From positions 1-19,203 of the forward strand of contig DKPS01000263.1 of assembly GCA_002471345.1 (NCBI GenBank): 19,203 bases of DNA, in the 5' to 3' direction. A program made the translations under genes and the position numbers. This DNA is from Saprospiraceae bacterium UBA7328 (lineage in GTDB: Bacteria; Bacteroidota; Bacteroidia; Chitinophagales; Saprospiraceae). Shown piece by piece: positions 1 to 8,314 of the stretch; within the stretch, counting starts at the first letter, position 1, and every line of letters begins with the position of its first letter. The notes under the pieces are model-generated. The model made no database searches and was not told where the DNA came from. It saw only the letters and a list, made by a program, of their open reading frames with translations.

Positions 1-2
1 AG

Positions 3-170
3 ATTGTTTGGTTAAAGCATAAGTCAAGGCTTTATTTTTACCTATGGCCCTTTACGTTCGGAAATTTAATTTTAGGATACATACAAATCAAAATCATAAC
101 TCGTGCCGATTTTTGTGGTAAGCTCTTGCATCAAGTAGAAACACCTTCAAGTTATTTTGCACACAATTAG
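3..170 (+). CDS. Possible 3' end of an upstream gene (partial, uncertain)
   Basis: Reading frame 3 is open from the window edge for 55 codons and stops at the TAG at 168-170. The other plus-strand frames stop within about 20 bases, and the minus-strand frames I checked are interrupted. The end of the peptide reads ...GKLLHQVETPSSYFAHN. An open run of this length in AT-rich DNA is somewhat unlikely by chance but not rare. The stop falls inside the palindrome at 165-186. I recognise no family. If it is not coding, then 1-164 holds nothing I can name. Confidence 0.25.
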   Translation: MVWLKHKSRLYFYLWPFTFGNLILGYIQIKIITRADFCGKLLHQVETPSSYFAHN

Positions 171-186
171 GAAATATAACCTAATT
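165..186. promoter_or_regulatory. Putative operator, palindrome copy 1
   Basis: AATTAGG (165-171) and CCTAATT (180-186) form a perfect 7-bp inverted repeat around an 8-base AT spacer, 26 bases before the ATG at 213. It is the most symmetrical of four related sites in the window (others at 6261, 8315 and 13369). A TTTG at 156-159 and a TAATTTTA at 182-189 resemble the Bacteroidota -33 and -7 boxes, though their 22-base spacing is a little long. The palindrome would overlap the -7 box, a position that suits a repressor. The regulator is not identified. Confidence 0.55.
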
Positions 187-212
187 TTAAGTCATCATAC
201 ATTATTATAACT

Positions 213-833
213 ATGACCGACATCAACACACTTACAACAGAAATGGGAAATCCCGATTGGATCCATAATTGGACAAAAGGTGGTTTAGATTTCTTTTGTG
301 AAATAAAAAAAATAAAGTCAGGATATGTTTGGCTTAGTCAATCGCCAATTTCCGCAAAAGAGTTTGCCGCATTGAATATGCCAGATGAATTCAGAAAGTT
401 AGCGTTTGGGCGATCTGCACATGATGAGGCCTATTTTCGCCGATCTCCCGATGCTGAAAAGGATAGTCCATTAGAAACCATAGATATCGATGGCAGGACA
501 TTCGCAAGAGTGGCCCGACCTGGCAAACTAGACCCGAACTATAAAGATGTGGTAGTCCTTGAGGTAAATAAATATCATATTGTAAAATTCCTGAAAGGTC
601 GCATCATCGAAATTCTTGACCCAGGAAATGGAAGATACATGGTGCCAAATACGACCGAAGCACTTGGATTTGCTGGAAATAAATCAATTTTTGAGAGGAA
701 ACTACCTGATGATTGGAAGATCAAAGAAGTAACCCTCAAAGAGGATTGGGTGGTTGAAATCCCATGCCCAGCGAGTGTTTGTTTTTTCAAAAGCGGACAT
801 GGTTTCCATGGCCCTATAGATTTACCATTTTAA
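213..833 (+). CDS. Cupin-like protein of unknown function
   Basis: This 206-residue protein has no signal peptide or membrane segment and is probably cytoplasmic. Its second half is beta-rich. Residues about 105-205 follow a pattern I recall from a family of roughly 200-residue unknown proteins: an Asn-x-Tyr strand (NKYHIV), a turn with Asp-Pro-Gly-x-Gly (ILDPGNGRY), then Leu-Pro-x-x-Trp and a final strand pair (KEDWVVEIP). This suggests a double-stranded beta-helix fold, but I see no clear His/Glu metal-binding set. It is the first gene of a four-gene run, 12 bases before the DUF2147-like gene, and sits just downstream of the palindrome at 165-186. The gene itself is convincing; the function is not known. 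Confidence 0.75.
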   Translation: MTDINTLTTEMGNPDWIHNWTKGGLDFFCEIKKIKSGYVWLSQSPISAKEFAALNMPDEFRKLAFGRSAHDEAYFRRSPDAEKDSPLETIDIDGRTFARVARPGKLDPNYKDVVVLEVNKYHIVKFLKGRIIEILDPGNGRYMVPNTTEALGFAGNKSIFERKLPDDWKIKEVTLKEDWVVEIPCPASVCFFKSGHGFHGPIDLPF

Positions 834-845
834 AATTATATAGCA

Positions 846-1211
846 ATGCTAAAAAGACTTACGTTCATCTTACTTCTCATGGTTATATGCAGCTATTCCT
901 ATTCCCAAGTTGCAATAGATGGCACTTGGGCAACTGGAGAAGAAAATACCATCATCGAAACTTATGAAAAAGAGGATGGCTGGTATGGCAAAATCATATC
1001 CTCTGATAATCCCAAAGCCAAAATCGGCAATGATATCTTAATTGGATTTGTAGAAGAAGAAGGAGAATGGAAAGGCAAATTATTCGCTGCAAAACGAGGA
1101 AAGACATTAGATGCAAAAATCCAACCCACTGACAGTGAATTAGTAATTACAGTATCAGCAGGGTTCTTTACCAAGACTCTGAATTGGAAAAAAGTAGAAG
1201 GCAAGAAATGA
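846..1211 (+). CDS. Secreted DUF2147-like protein
   Basis: This 121-residue protein has a signal peptide of about 20 residues (Lys-Arg, a hydrophobic run, then SYSYSQ as the likely cleavage area), so it is probably periplasmic or exported. The mature part follows the DUF2147 plan: an opening Gly-x-Trp strand (IDGTWATGEENTI), a Tyr-Glu-x-x-x-x-Trp-Tyr-Gly-Lys-Ile strand, a Gly-x-x-Ile-Leu motif, a central Trp-x-Gly-Lys strand and a closing hydrophobic strand ending LNWKKVEG. DUF2147 proteins are small beta-barrel proteins of no settled function. Length is typical. The stop TGA (1209-1211) overlaps the next start by four bases, so translation is probably coupled. Confidence 0.8.
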   Translation: MLKRLTFILLLMVICSYSYSQVAIDGTWATGEENTIIETYEKEDGWYGKIISSDNPKAKIGNDILIGFVEEEGEWKGKLFAAKRGKTLDAKIQPTDSELVITVSAGFFTKTLNWKKVEGKK

Positions 1212-1867
1212 CTAAACACCAGAAATATACCATCATAAACTGGTCAGTTGCCTTTTTGATATACCTCCTATTCAGCGTGTGGCATGGAGCTCTCGAAGGA
1301 CCACTTACTCCACAAGAGATAGACCATTATGCCAGTGAATACCAAAAGATATACCCTGACAGAGATACCCAACGGCTAAGAGCTTTGATGGCTAGTGACA
1401 ATGGCAAACCACTATATATGGTCAATGCGATTAAGCTCTATGACACGCCTCAACTGATCAATGGAAAAAAAGCTGGCAACTCTTCAAGTGAGATTCTAGA
1501 CACTTACACCAAGCATGTATTCTCTTTCTTGCTCAAGCATGGAAGTTATCCATTGTACAGTGGTAATACGACTTTTGATGCCGTGGAGAGATGGGGACTG
1601 GATGATGTGGATGAATGGTCTTCTGGTGCTGTAGTACGATATCGGAGTATGCGAACAATGATGAAAATGAGTACAGATCCAAGCTTTGCCCAATTTCATG
1701 ATTATAAGATTGCCGCCATGGAAAAAACGATTGCATTTCCTACAACCTCGGTTTTAACCTTGGGTGGATTGTCTATCATATTTCCGTTGCTATTGATCAT
1801 CATATGTCTTCTAATACAGCTGAGAATCAATTTTAAAAAGTATAACTCTATCAATCCTGTACAATGA
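1208..1867 (+). CDS. Two-helix membrane protein with a DUF1330-like domain
   Basis: The reading frame is open from 1184, but I choose the ATG at 1208 because it makes a 4-bp ATGA overlap with the previous gene, matching the junction at its own 3' end. The product is 219 residues. A hydrophobic helix at about 9-28 and a second at about 182-208 flank a soluble domain. The domain reads like a ferredoxin-like DUF1330/monooxygenase fold: a strand YMVNAIKLY, a Tyr-Ser-Gly strand, then VVRYRSMRTMMKM, DPSF and a Lys-Ile-Ala-Ala-Met-Glu-Lys-Thr segment before a conserved-looking FP. No catalytic function can be assigned. Its place between a secreted protein and an anchored hydrolase suggests work at the inner membrane. 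Confidence 0.75.
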   Translation: MTKHQKYTIINWSVAFLIYLLFSVWHGALEGPLTPQEIDHYASEYQKIYPDRDTQRLRALMASDNGKPLYMVNAIKLYDTPQLINGKKAGNSSSEILDTYTKHVFSFLLKHGSYPLYSGNTTFDAVERWGLDDVDEWSSGAVVRYRSMRTMMKMSTDPSFAQFHDYKIAAMEKTIAFPTTSVLTLGGLSIIFPLLLIIICLLIQLRINFKKYNSINPVQ

Positions 1868-2913
1868 AAAAAATTATAAAATACCTCTTTGGGCTCATTC
1901 TCCTCCTCATAATTATAGGTATGGTGGTAACTACCTTCTTCCCAGAGACGCTTCTCCCTTTCATGCTCAATACACAGCTTAAAAACAATCAGGCACAAGT
2001 AGCTGAAATGAATCAATTACTAGAAGATAAAGACCGTATCTATGTCTATACAGTCGGCACTTCATCACCTCTGCCAGGAGATAGGGCACAGACTGGCACC
2101 GCTATCATTGTGAATGGGCATTTCTTCATGTTTGACGTAGGAGATGGTGTAGTGAGGAAGGCAACCAATTTTGGATTACCACTCAATCGCCTAGATGGCA
2201 TCTTCATTACCCACTGGCATTCTGATCATTTTATGGATTTGCCCTCATTGGTCAGTCAGTCATGGCTAATGGGAAGAACAACTGAATTGCATCTCTATGG
2301 TCCCGATGGTGCGGATACTATCAATCAGGCAATAAATCAATTGCTCCACATAGAAAACAAACATCGTGTAGATCATCACGGAACCACTATTATGGATGTA
2401 TCCAAAGCCAGAGCAATAGCTCATGAGTTCAAAAATGTACAAGACGACAAAGAAGTGGTGTATGATAACGACGGAATTACGATCACGGCATTTGATGTCA
2501 ATCATGAACCTATAGAACCTGCTGTAGGCTATGCCATAGAATACAAAGGCAAAAAGGTAGTCATCAGTGGCGACACTAAGAAAAATAACCTCTTGCTTGA
2601 AATGTCTAAAGATGCAGACTTGCTTCTCCACGAGGTCATTCTAAACTCCCTCCTTCAAAAAATGGAAGTGATAGTACAAGATGCAGGAATGACTAGAAAT
2701 GCTAAAATCATTCACGACATTCAAGATTATCACACTACTCCAGCAGAAGTGGCAGATATCGCCACTAAGGCAAATGTAAAGGAACTCGTATTGCATCATT
2801 TTGCCCCAGCTCCTGACATCAGAATCATGAAATCATTGTATAAGAAGGAACTGAAAGGATACGAAGGTCCTATCCATTTTGCCAATGACGGGGATCTTTT
2901 TGTCGTGGAATAA
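1864..2913 (+). CDS. Membrane-anchored metallo-beta-lactamase-fold hydrolase, RNase Z/arylsulfatase-like
   Basis: This 349-residue protein has an N-terminal hydrophobic helix at about 5-25 that could be an uncleaved anchor or a signal peptide. The body is an MBL fold. H117-W-H119-S-D121-H122 is the HxHxDH zinc motif. H214, D237 in VVISGDT, and the His pair at 311-312 in LVLHHFAP complete the expected two-metal ligand set. H290 in YHTTPAEVA matches the RNase Z-like group. The Thr/Ser-rich loop after strand 1 (VGTSSPLPGDRAQTGT) is also typical. Such proteins hydrolyse phosphodiesters, sulfate esters or other esters. The anchor argues against a housekeeping tRNA 3'-processing role. The start overlaps the previous stop by four bases. 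The substrate is unknown. Confidence 0.85.
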   Translation: MKKIIKYLFGLILLLIIIGMVVTTFFPETLLPFMLNTQLKNNQAQVAEMNQLLEDKDRIYVYTVGTSSPLPGDRAQTGTAIIVNGHFFMFDVGDGVVRKATNFGLPLNRLDGIFITHWHSDHFMDLPSLVSQSWLMGRTTELHLYGPDGADTINQAINQLLHIENKHRVDHHGTTIMDVSKARAIAHEFKNVQDDKEVVYDNDGITITAFDVNHEPIEPAVGYAIEYKGKKVVISGDTKKNNLLLEMSKDADLLLHEVILNSLLQKMEVIVQDAGMTRNAKIIHDIQDYHTTPAEVADIATKANVKELVLHHFAPAPDIRIMKSLYKKELKGYEGPIHFANDGDLFVVE

Positions 2914-3013
2914 ATATCAAGACAATACAGTCAACAATCCTCTTAATCAAGTTTTCTTTTTCGATGAGATCACTAGAAAAGAATCCACAAACTCAAGCTA
3001 TGGAGATTACAAT

Positions 3014-3026
3014 ACTGTAATACAGT
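3014..3026. promoter_or_regulatory. Small inverted repeat before the MFS gene
   Basis: ACTGT (3014-3018) and ACAGT (3022-3026) form an inverted repeat around AAT, 39 bases before the MFS start. The octamer AATACAGT occurs here (3019-3026) and again at 2924-2931. This could be an operator for the transporter, but it is short and unrelated to the TTAGG-type palindromes. Confidence 0.25.
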
Positions 3027-3065
3027 GTGAAATTTGGACTATTTACTTACCTTAAGTGATTGTCG

Positions 3066-4361
3066 ATGGAACAGACGGATAATCACAAAGTACTATTCTC
3101 AGAAGGATACAAAAAATATGTCCTGCTTGCCCTTACAGGTGTATATATTTTCAACTTTATTGATCGGCAGATACTCGTTATTCTTCAAGAAAGTATCAAG
3201 ACAGAGTTAGATTTATCTGACACTCAACTTGGTCTTTTAACCGGTTTGGCTTTTGCACTTTTTTATGTCACACTAGGACTACCTATAGCAAGATGGGCAG
3301 ATAGTTCTTCGAGGAAGAATATTATCACCGCAGCTTTGGTGATATGGAGTTTCATGACCGCTATATCTGGACTCGCTGCTAATTTTTTTCAGTTATTGTT
3401 GGCAAGGATAGGTGTAGGAATAGGTGAAGCTGGAGCCAGCCCTCCTGCTCATTCTATGATTTCTGATTATTTCCCTCCAGAAAAAAGAGCTACCGCATTA
3501 TCAGTTTATTCAATAGGTATTTATGTTGGTATATTGTTTGGTTATTTATTTGGAGGATGGCTTGATGAGTTTTTTGGATGGAGAGTTGCATTGATGGTTA
3601 TGGGTGTCCCTGGTATTCTATATGCAATAATTTTCTTTTTTACGGTGAAAGAGCCTCCTCGTGGGTATGCGGAAAAGAAGCACAGCAGTCCCTCCAAACT
3701 TCCAGCCTTATCGAAAGTATTTAATTTACTCATTACTAGAAAGTCATTTCGATACATTGCATTTGGTGCAGGGTTTAATGCTTTTGTATTGTATGGTGTA
3801 GGAAACTGGACACCTTCTTTTTTGGCTCGAACACATGAAATGCAAAGCGGGGAAATTGGAACCTGGTTGGCCTTCTGCGTTGGTTTAGGTGGAGCTTTAG
3901 GCGTTTGGCTAGGGGGCTACTATGGTGATAAGTTTGGTAGAATAGATCCCAAATGGTATTTGCTTCTTCCAGCAATAACAATTGCAATCTCAATACCGAT
4001 CACAGCAACACTTGTCCTCACGGAAAGCAAGTATTTATGCCTTGCCTCTGTGGCACTTTCTAAAATCTTGTGGTCGACTTATTTGGCTCCTAGTATTGCT
4101 ATGGCTCATGGACTAGTAGGATTAAGAATGAGAGCATTAGCATCGGCAGTGCTGTTTCTATTTCTCAATCTAATAGGACTTGGATTAGGGCCCCTATTTT
4201 TTGGTGCTTTGAGTGACTTTTTAATAGCTGGATTTGGTGACGAGTCCTTGAGTAGATCGCTCTTAGTTAGTGGTTTTGTGAGTGCAATTGCTGCAGCTTT
4301 ATATTGGCGAGCTTCTAAATTGATAAAGCATGACTTAGCATTATCATCCAAACAGCAATAA
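3066..4361 (+). CDS. MFS transporter, Spinster-like
   Basis: This is a 431-residue inner-membrane carrier with about 12 hydrophobic segments. I choose the ATG at 3066 over the TTG two codons upstream at 3060. Helix 1 carries the Spinster-family pattern YIFNFIDRQILVILQ, followed by LSDTQLGLLTGLAFALFY and a degenerate motif A (ARWADSSSRKN). The helix-4 stretch IGEAGASPPAHSMISDYFPP and the following RATALSVYSIG are highly characteristic of bacterial Spinster homologues. Bacterial members often sit in catabolic clusters and are thought to carry lipid-like or organic acid substrates, but no substrate can be read from sequence. The gene ends one base before the convergent acyl-CoA synthetase, so the two could share import and activation of one compound. 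No terminator is visible between them. Confidence 0.9.
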   Translation: MEQTDNHKVLFSEGYKKYVLLALTGVYIFNFIDRQILVILQESIKTELDLSDTQLGLLTGLAFALFYVTLGLPIARWADSSSRKNIITAALVIWSFMTAISGLAANFFQLLLARIGVGIGEAGASPPAHSMISDYFPPEKRATALSVYSIGIYVGILFGYLFGGWLDEFFGWRVALMVMGVPGILYAIIFFFTVKEPPRGYAEKKHSSPSKLPALSKVFNLLITRKSFRYIAFGAGFNAFVLYGVGNWTPSFLARTHEMQSGEIGTWLAFCVGLGGALGVWLGGYYGDKFGRIDPKWYLLLPAITIAISIPITATLVLTESKYLCLASVALSKILWSTYLAPSIAMAHGLVGLRMRALASAVLFLFLNLIGLGLGPLFFGALSDFLIAGFGDESLSRSLLVSGFVSAIAAALYWRASKLIKHDLALSSKQQ

Positions 4362-4362
4362 T

Positions 4363-6132
4363 CTACAAGTCAGACCAATAAGGTTTTTTCAATTCTTTTT
4401 TTAAAACTTTCCCAATTCCACTTCTGGGTAGTTTGTTTCTATACTCTACTTTTGATATCTGTTGTATTTTACCGAGTTTGTCGTTCACCCATTTCAATAT
4501 TTCACTTGGTTGGATCTCAGAACCTTGTACTACTTCCACAAATGCCATCGGAGTCTCACCCCATTTTTCCGATGGAATGCCAATTACTGCAGCTTCTTTA
4601 ATACTAGGATGTCCTTTGATTAAATCCTCAAGATCAATGGCATAAACGTTATGACCTCCTGAGATAATTACTTCCTTTTTTCGGCCATGCAGAATAAGGA
4701 AGCCATCATCATCAATGATCCCATAATCTCCGCTTCTTTGAAATGCTTTGCCTTTGTTGTCGTGCCATGTTGCCTCCTTGGTCTTTTGTGGCTGATTATA
4801 ATATTCTTTCATTCGATAATGATCATGACCCACGATCTCACCAATCTCGCCTTTGGGCACTTCCTTTTCATCCTCCCCTATGATTTTCATAATTGTTGTG
4901 GACGGTGGTTTACCTACAGTGTGTAATTTATCTGGGTATTTGTTAGCTTGGAGAATACTTAAGATGCCACCTTCTGTCATACTATAAATTTCTATTAAAT
5001 CTCCTGGCCATCTTTCTACAATTTCCTTTTTCAATTCGGCCGTCAATGGAGCACTTGTCGTATACACCAATTGAAAATTTGAAAGGTCGTAATCATCAAA
5101 TGAAAGCGATGCCATGATTCGTTGAAGTTGCACAGGTACGAGTACGGCATGTGTAACTTTTGATTGCTCACATATTCTTAAGAATTGATCAATATTAAAT
5201 TTAGACATTAGAATGATCCTACTTCCTGATGCTATAGCTCTAGTGGCAGAGACTAATGTCGTATTGGAATATAACGGAGTAGAGAAAAAGCAAGTTGATC
5301 CAGGCCAATAATTCATCTGATGCCCTCTGATATACTGATTATATCTTACACTACAAGTGTGCACAATACCCTTAGGTAATCCTGTAGTCCCAGAAGAGTA
5401 CATGATATCAAAGTAATCTTCAGGAGATGATTTAAAAGTGATTTGTCTTGATGGCAATGATTCTAATATTTCAGAATAACTTTTCCATTCTTCTTGGTGG
5501 AAATTTATTGCAATTCTATGTTTAAGCTCTTTTTGATTACGTTCGATTTGTGATTTATACTTGTCCGAAGCAAAACATGCCTTCAATCCAGCATCTTGGC
5601 TTAACGTCTGAATAGTTTTTGATGTGACTTTTGTAGGAAGAGGTACGATACAAGCCCCAATGCTTATAATCCCAATAAGTATTTCTAGATAATGAATAGA
5701 GTTGTCTGCTAATATCCCAATTCTGTCTCCGACTGATATATTTGCATCTTCTAAATAGCTTGCTACTTTCAAAATATTTTGATCGAAATCTTTCCATGTG
5801 ATTTCATCTTCTAAATGAATAATGGCTATTCTATTAGGACTAGTATGTGCGTGCCTTTTAACTAAGCTATAAAGATCAGTGAAAGTGGACTTATGATTTA
5901 TAGCTTCTAATCTATATCGTGCTTGTTTCAGAAGCTGAATTCCCTTTTGCAAAAGGTTTTCAGTATTTAACTGTTGCTGAAATTTGAGTGTTTTGCAGAT
6001 TCTAAAAGGGAGAAGAGGGATGTCCAAGTTGTCTAATTCTCTACCCAGTTGGTTTATAGATACTAAGTCAGGATTGACAAACACTTCTTCAATCTTGTTG
6101 ATTATGTCTTGATGTTTATTCTCTTCCACCAT
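4363..6132 (-). CDS. AMP-forming acyl-CoA synthetase (ANL superfamily)
   Basis: This 589-residue enzyme activates a carboxylic acid with ATP and CoA. Motifs in order: the ATP-binding loop YSSGTTGLPKG at about 245-255; YSMTEGG at 383-389; RSGDYG at 467-472 with the ribose-binding Asp469; the hinge region LHGRKKE near 481-487; GGHNVYAIDLED; and the C-terminal SGIGKVLKKEL with the probable catalytic Lys575. The order matches medium/long-chain or aryl acid CoA ligases. The canonical domain seems to begin near residue 83, so about 80 predicted-helical residues precede it that I do not recognise. The start is the ATG at 6132-6130. It is divergent from the serine hydrolase and probably feeds the acyl-CoA dehydrogenases downstream. 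The substrate is unknown. Confidence 0.9.
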   Translation of the reverse strand: MVEENKHQDIINKIEEVFVNPDLVSINQLGRELDNLDIPLLPFRICKTLKFQQQLNTENLLQKGIQLLKQARYRLEAINHKSTFTDLYSLVKRHAHTSPNRIAIIHLEDEITWKDFDQNILKVASYLEDANISVGDRIGILADNSIHYLEILIGIISIGACIVPLPTKVTSKTIQTLSQDAGLKACFASDKYKSQIERNQKELKHRIAINFHQEEWKSYSEILESLPSRQITFKSSPEDYFDIMYSSGTTGLPKGIVHTCSVRYNQYIRGHQMNYWPGSTCFFSTPLYSNTTLVSATRAIASGSRIILMSKFNIDQFLRICEQSKVTHAVLVPVQLQRIMASLSFDDYDLSNFQLVYTTSAPLTAELKKEIVERWPGDLIEIYSMTEGGILSILQANKYPDKLHTVGKPPSTTIMKIIGEDEKEVPKGEIGEIVGHDHYRMKEYYNQPQKTKEATWHDNKGKAFQRSGDYGIIDDDGFLILHGRKKEVIISGGHNVYAIDLEDLIKGHPSIKEAAVIGIPSEKWGETPMAFVEVVQGSEIQPSEILKWVNDKLGKIQQISKVEYRNKLPRSGIGKVLKKELKKPYWSDL

Positions 6133-6260
6133 CCTATTTTCTTCAGATATTATTTAGGATAAAAATAACCAATAACATGAACCGGTGACAATGTAATCAT
6201 CCGTCGAGCAATGAAATAGCCTTTTAATAATTTCATTTCATAGATTAAATTCAATAATAT

Positions 6261-6276
6261 TAGGTTTTAAATCCTA
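6261..6276. promoter_or_regulatory. Putative operator, palindrome copy 2
   Basis: TAGG (6261-6264), eight bases TTTTAAAT, then CCTA (6273-6276). Apart from one mismatched pair in the spacer the 16 bases are palindromic. It lies 39 bases before the serine hydrolase start, in the 183-base divergent gap shared with the acyl-CoA synthetase. A looser TTAGG...CC element at 6154-6170 is nearer the synthetase start, and the decamer ATCCTATTTT occurs at both 6131 and 6271. I see no gene in this gap. Confidence 0.5.
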
Positions 6277-6315
6277 TTTTTTACAAATAGTGTAATAAAT
6301 AAGACAACACCAATT

Positions 6316-7725
6316 ATGAACAACACTCGATCTATTCTTAAATACGACAGTCTTCTCTTTGCTATCGTCCTAGCCATTGCTCTTTTCAAAGCTTTGGGCT
6401 TTTCACAAGATGTAGGAAAAATAGCCTCAGGTATGATTTCACACACCCTCTGCACCAATGTATTGATGTTGAATAGAAATCGAGCTGATGTAGAGGCCCG
6501 TGACCTTTCTGCACTACAAAGAAGATTTGCATCATCTCATATAGATGTCGATGCTCAGACCGTCACTTCATCATTTGGTTTAGGGCCTTTTGGGAATACG
6601 AGTACTGCAGTATATAGAGATGGGTGTGGTTGTGGAGTTACAGGAAACTTCGAGGTGAATCAAATAAAAGAGCAATCTGCTCCTGAATACAAGGAATTAA
6701 GCATTGATTCTATAGAGCACTGGCCTTCAGTAAATAGAGCGATAGATGGAGTGAATTTTGAAAAACTCAACAGCGTTGTAAATAATGCATTTACCGAATC
6801 AAGCACTGTTAATGACAGCATGAAAAACTCAAGGGCTATACTAATCCATTATAAAGGAGAACTGATAGCAGAGCAATATGGAGAAGGATTTGATGGAGAT
6901 ATGCCTCTTCGAGGAATGTCTATGACTAAAAGTATTATCAGTGCATTAGCAGGAGTATTGGATTATAAGGACAAACTAGATATCAATGATAAAACGGGCC
7001 TTCCTGCATATGAAGAAGCCGATGATGCTAGAAAAGACATAACGATCCATCAAATTTTAAAAATGACAGTGGGCTATGATTATAATGAAGCTTATGAATC
7101 AGATCCTACAAATTTATTGAGTACCATGCTCATGACACAAGGAGATATGGCAGATTTTGCCAATGATGTCGAACTCCGTGCCGTACCTAAAGAAACATGG
7201 GATTATCAGACGGTTCATTCTGTGTTGCTTTCTAAAATTGTGCGTAATCATACTGGAAGCCAAGAGGAATATCTCAAACTGGTGCATGAAGACTTCTTTG
7301 ACAAAGCAGGAATGAATCATAGCTTTTTGCAAGCCGATGCATCCGGCACTTTCATTGGTGGTGCTTTTGCTTATTGCTCGCCTAGAGATTGGATGCGATT
7401 TGGCCTGCTGTATTTAAATAATGGTCTTGCTCAAAATGGACAAAGAGTATTTACTGCCGATTGGGCGAAGTACACCAATACTCCTTCAGATGCTTCTCTG
7501 AAAAGTAGAGCCTATGGAGCTCAATTTTGGCTGAATGCCAAAAGCCAAAAGCAGTGGATTCCTAATGCCCCTGAAGACATGTTCGCTGCCAAAGGCCACT
7601 ATGGACAATATGTGGTCATTGTACCTTCTTTGGAATTGGTCATAGTTCGACTGGGGATGACTTTTAATAAGGAGGAATTTAATATAGATGACTTCATAAG
7701 AGATGTAATAGCAACGCTCAAATGA
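6316..7725 (+). CDS. Beta-lactamase-fold serine hydrolase (class C / 6-aminohexanoate hydrolase-like)
   Basis: This 469-residue protein has an N-terminal hydrophobic helix at about 12-30, so it is probably anchored in or exported across the inner membrane. The catalytic Ser-x-x-Lys is S202-M-T-K205 in GMSMTKSIISALAG. Y297 in WDYQTVHSVLLS takes the place of the Tyr-x-Asn motif, but with Thr where Asn is usual. HYGQ at 428-431 stands where the KTG-like motif lies. The N-terminal part (CTNVLMLNRNRADVEARDLS, then AVYRDGCGCGV) is typical of NylB-related hydrolases of this length. Such enzymes hydrolyse amides or esters. The following gene starts inside its stop codon (ATGA), and the palindrome at 6261 lies upstream. 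A role in releasing an acid for the CoA ligase is inference. Confidence 0.88.
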   Translation: MNNTRSILKYDSLLFAIVLAIALFKALGFSQDVGKIASGMISHTLCTNVLMLNRNRADVEARDLSALQRRFASSHIDVDAQTVTSSFGLGPFGNTSTAVYRDGCGCGVTGNFEVNQIKEQSAPEYKELSIDSIEHWPSVNRAIDGVNFEKLNSVVNNAFTESSTVNDSMKNSRAILIHYKGELIAEQYGEGFDGDMPLRGMSMTKSIISALAGVLDYKDKLDINDKTGLPAYEEADDARKDITIHQILKMTVGYDYNEAYESDPTNLLSTMLMTQGDMADFANDVELRAVPKETWDYQTVHSVLLSKIVRNHTGSQEEYLKLVHEDFFDKAGMNHSFLQADASGTFIGGAFAYCSPRDWMRFGLLYLNNGLAQNGQRVFTADWAKYTNTPSDASLKSRAYGAQFWLNAKSQKQWIPNAPEDMFAAKGHYGQYVVIVPSLELVIVRLGMTFNKEEFNIDDFIRDVIATLK

Positions 7726-8039
7726 TCATATCAAATAGAGATAAAATGATACATCAACCTTCAAATCCAATAATCCTTAGAGATGTCATCAATAAGGTAG
7801 TACATGATCCAGAATACAAGTCATTATCTCAGGTGCCACTCTTTTCTTTTCATCAGATTGGATTGACCATTCTAGCTTATGTACTAGTACTTCTTGGGGT
7901 GTTTTTGGCGTACAGTGGTGTGACATTATGGATAGTTTATCCCATTATGATATTTGGATTTTATACAGCTTTTACGCCATTGCATGATGCGTCAAAAAAA
8001 TGTTTTAGAGATAATGGGTCAATAAACTACTATCAATGA
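7722..8039 (+). pseudogene. Truncated fatty acid desaturase-family gene
   Basis: The 105-codon frame starts in an ATGA overlap with the serine hydrolase (a second ATG lies at 7746). It has two hydrophobic segments at about 46-66 and 68-84 and then TPLHDASKK. In membrane desaturases and carotene hydroxylases this place reads T-P-L-H-D-A-S-H, the first histidine box; here the second His is Lys92, and the protein ends 13 residues later. The other two His boxes and the remaining helices, roughly 200 residues in intact relatives, are missing, so it cannot bind the di-iron centre. I infer a 3' deletion or replacement. A small intact membrane protein that merely resembles a desaturase is less likely. 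Confidence 0.6.
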
Positions 8040-8057
8040 CTACTCCATTTTCATTAT

Positions 8058-8269
8058 TCAAAATTGGAGTTGACATTTATCTACTGTAGGCTTTTCATAT
8101 TCATATACATTGTCCCCCTTATCATGCCATTTAGCAAATCTAGATTAGTCCATATCTCCATCACGTGTAAGTCGCATATCATTAACGCCTAAAAATCAGA
8201 TGGCCTAACCATTCCTCTCCATCGAAATTTTGAATTGCTATCAAAGCTCTTTATTTCAATAGAGTCCAT
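8058..8269 (-). pseudogene. Decayed gene remnant of unknown family
   Basis: The gap between the desaturase remnant and the TonB receptor is not empty. The minus strand from 8269 reads ATG then DSIEIKSFDSNSKF, shifts frame near 8225 to DGEEWLGHLIF, shifts again near 8190 to GVNDMRLTRDGDMD, meets a TAA at 8147-8145, and continues SRFAKWHDKGDNVYEYEKP and TVDKCQLQF to a TGA at 8060-8058. The joined product would be about 69 residues with strongly protein-like composition. The two single-base shifts are at or beside short homopolymers. I do not recognise the family. It looks like a gene, or the end of a gene, disabled by two frameshifts and one nonsense codon. Confidence 0.4.
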
Positions 8270-8314
8270 TCAAACGCTCAATAATTTTATTCAATTGCTT
8301 AAATATTTGCATTT

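Noticed and set aside
2964..3020. Short ATG frame of 18 codons between the metallo-hydrolase and MFS genes
   Set aside because: Its length is expected by chance and it has no recognisable features or coupling to neighbours.
3060..3065. TTG start for the MFS gene
   Set aside because: An ATG follows two codons later and fits the family start equally well.
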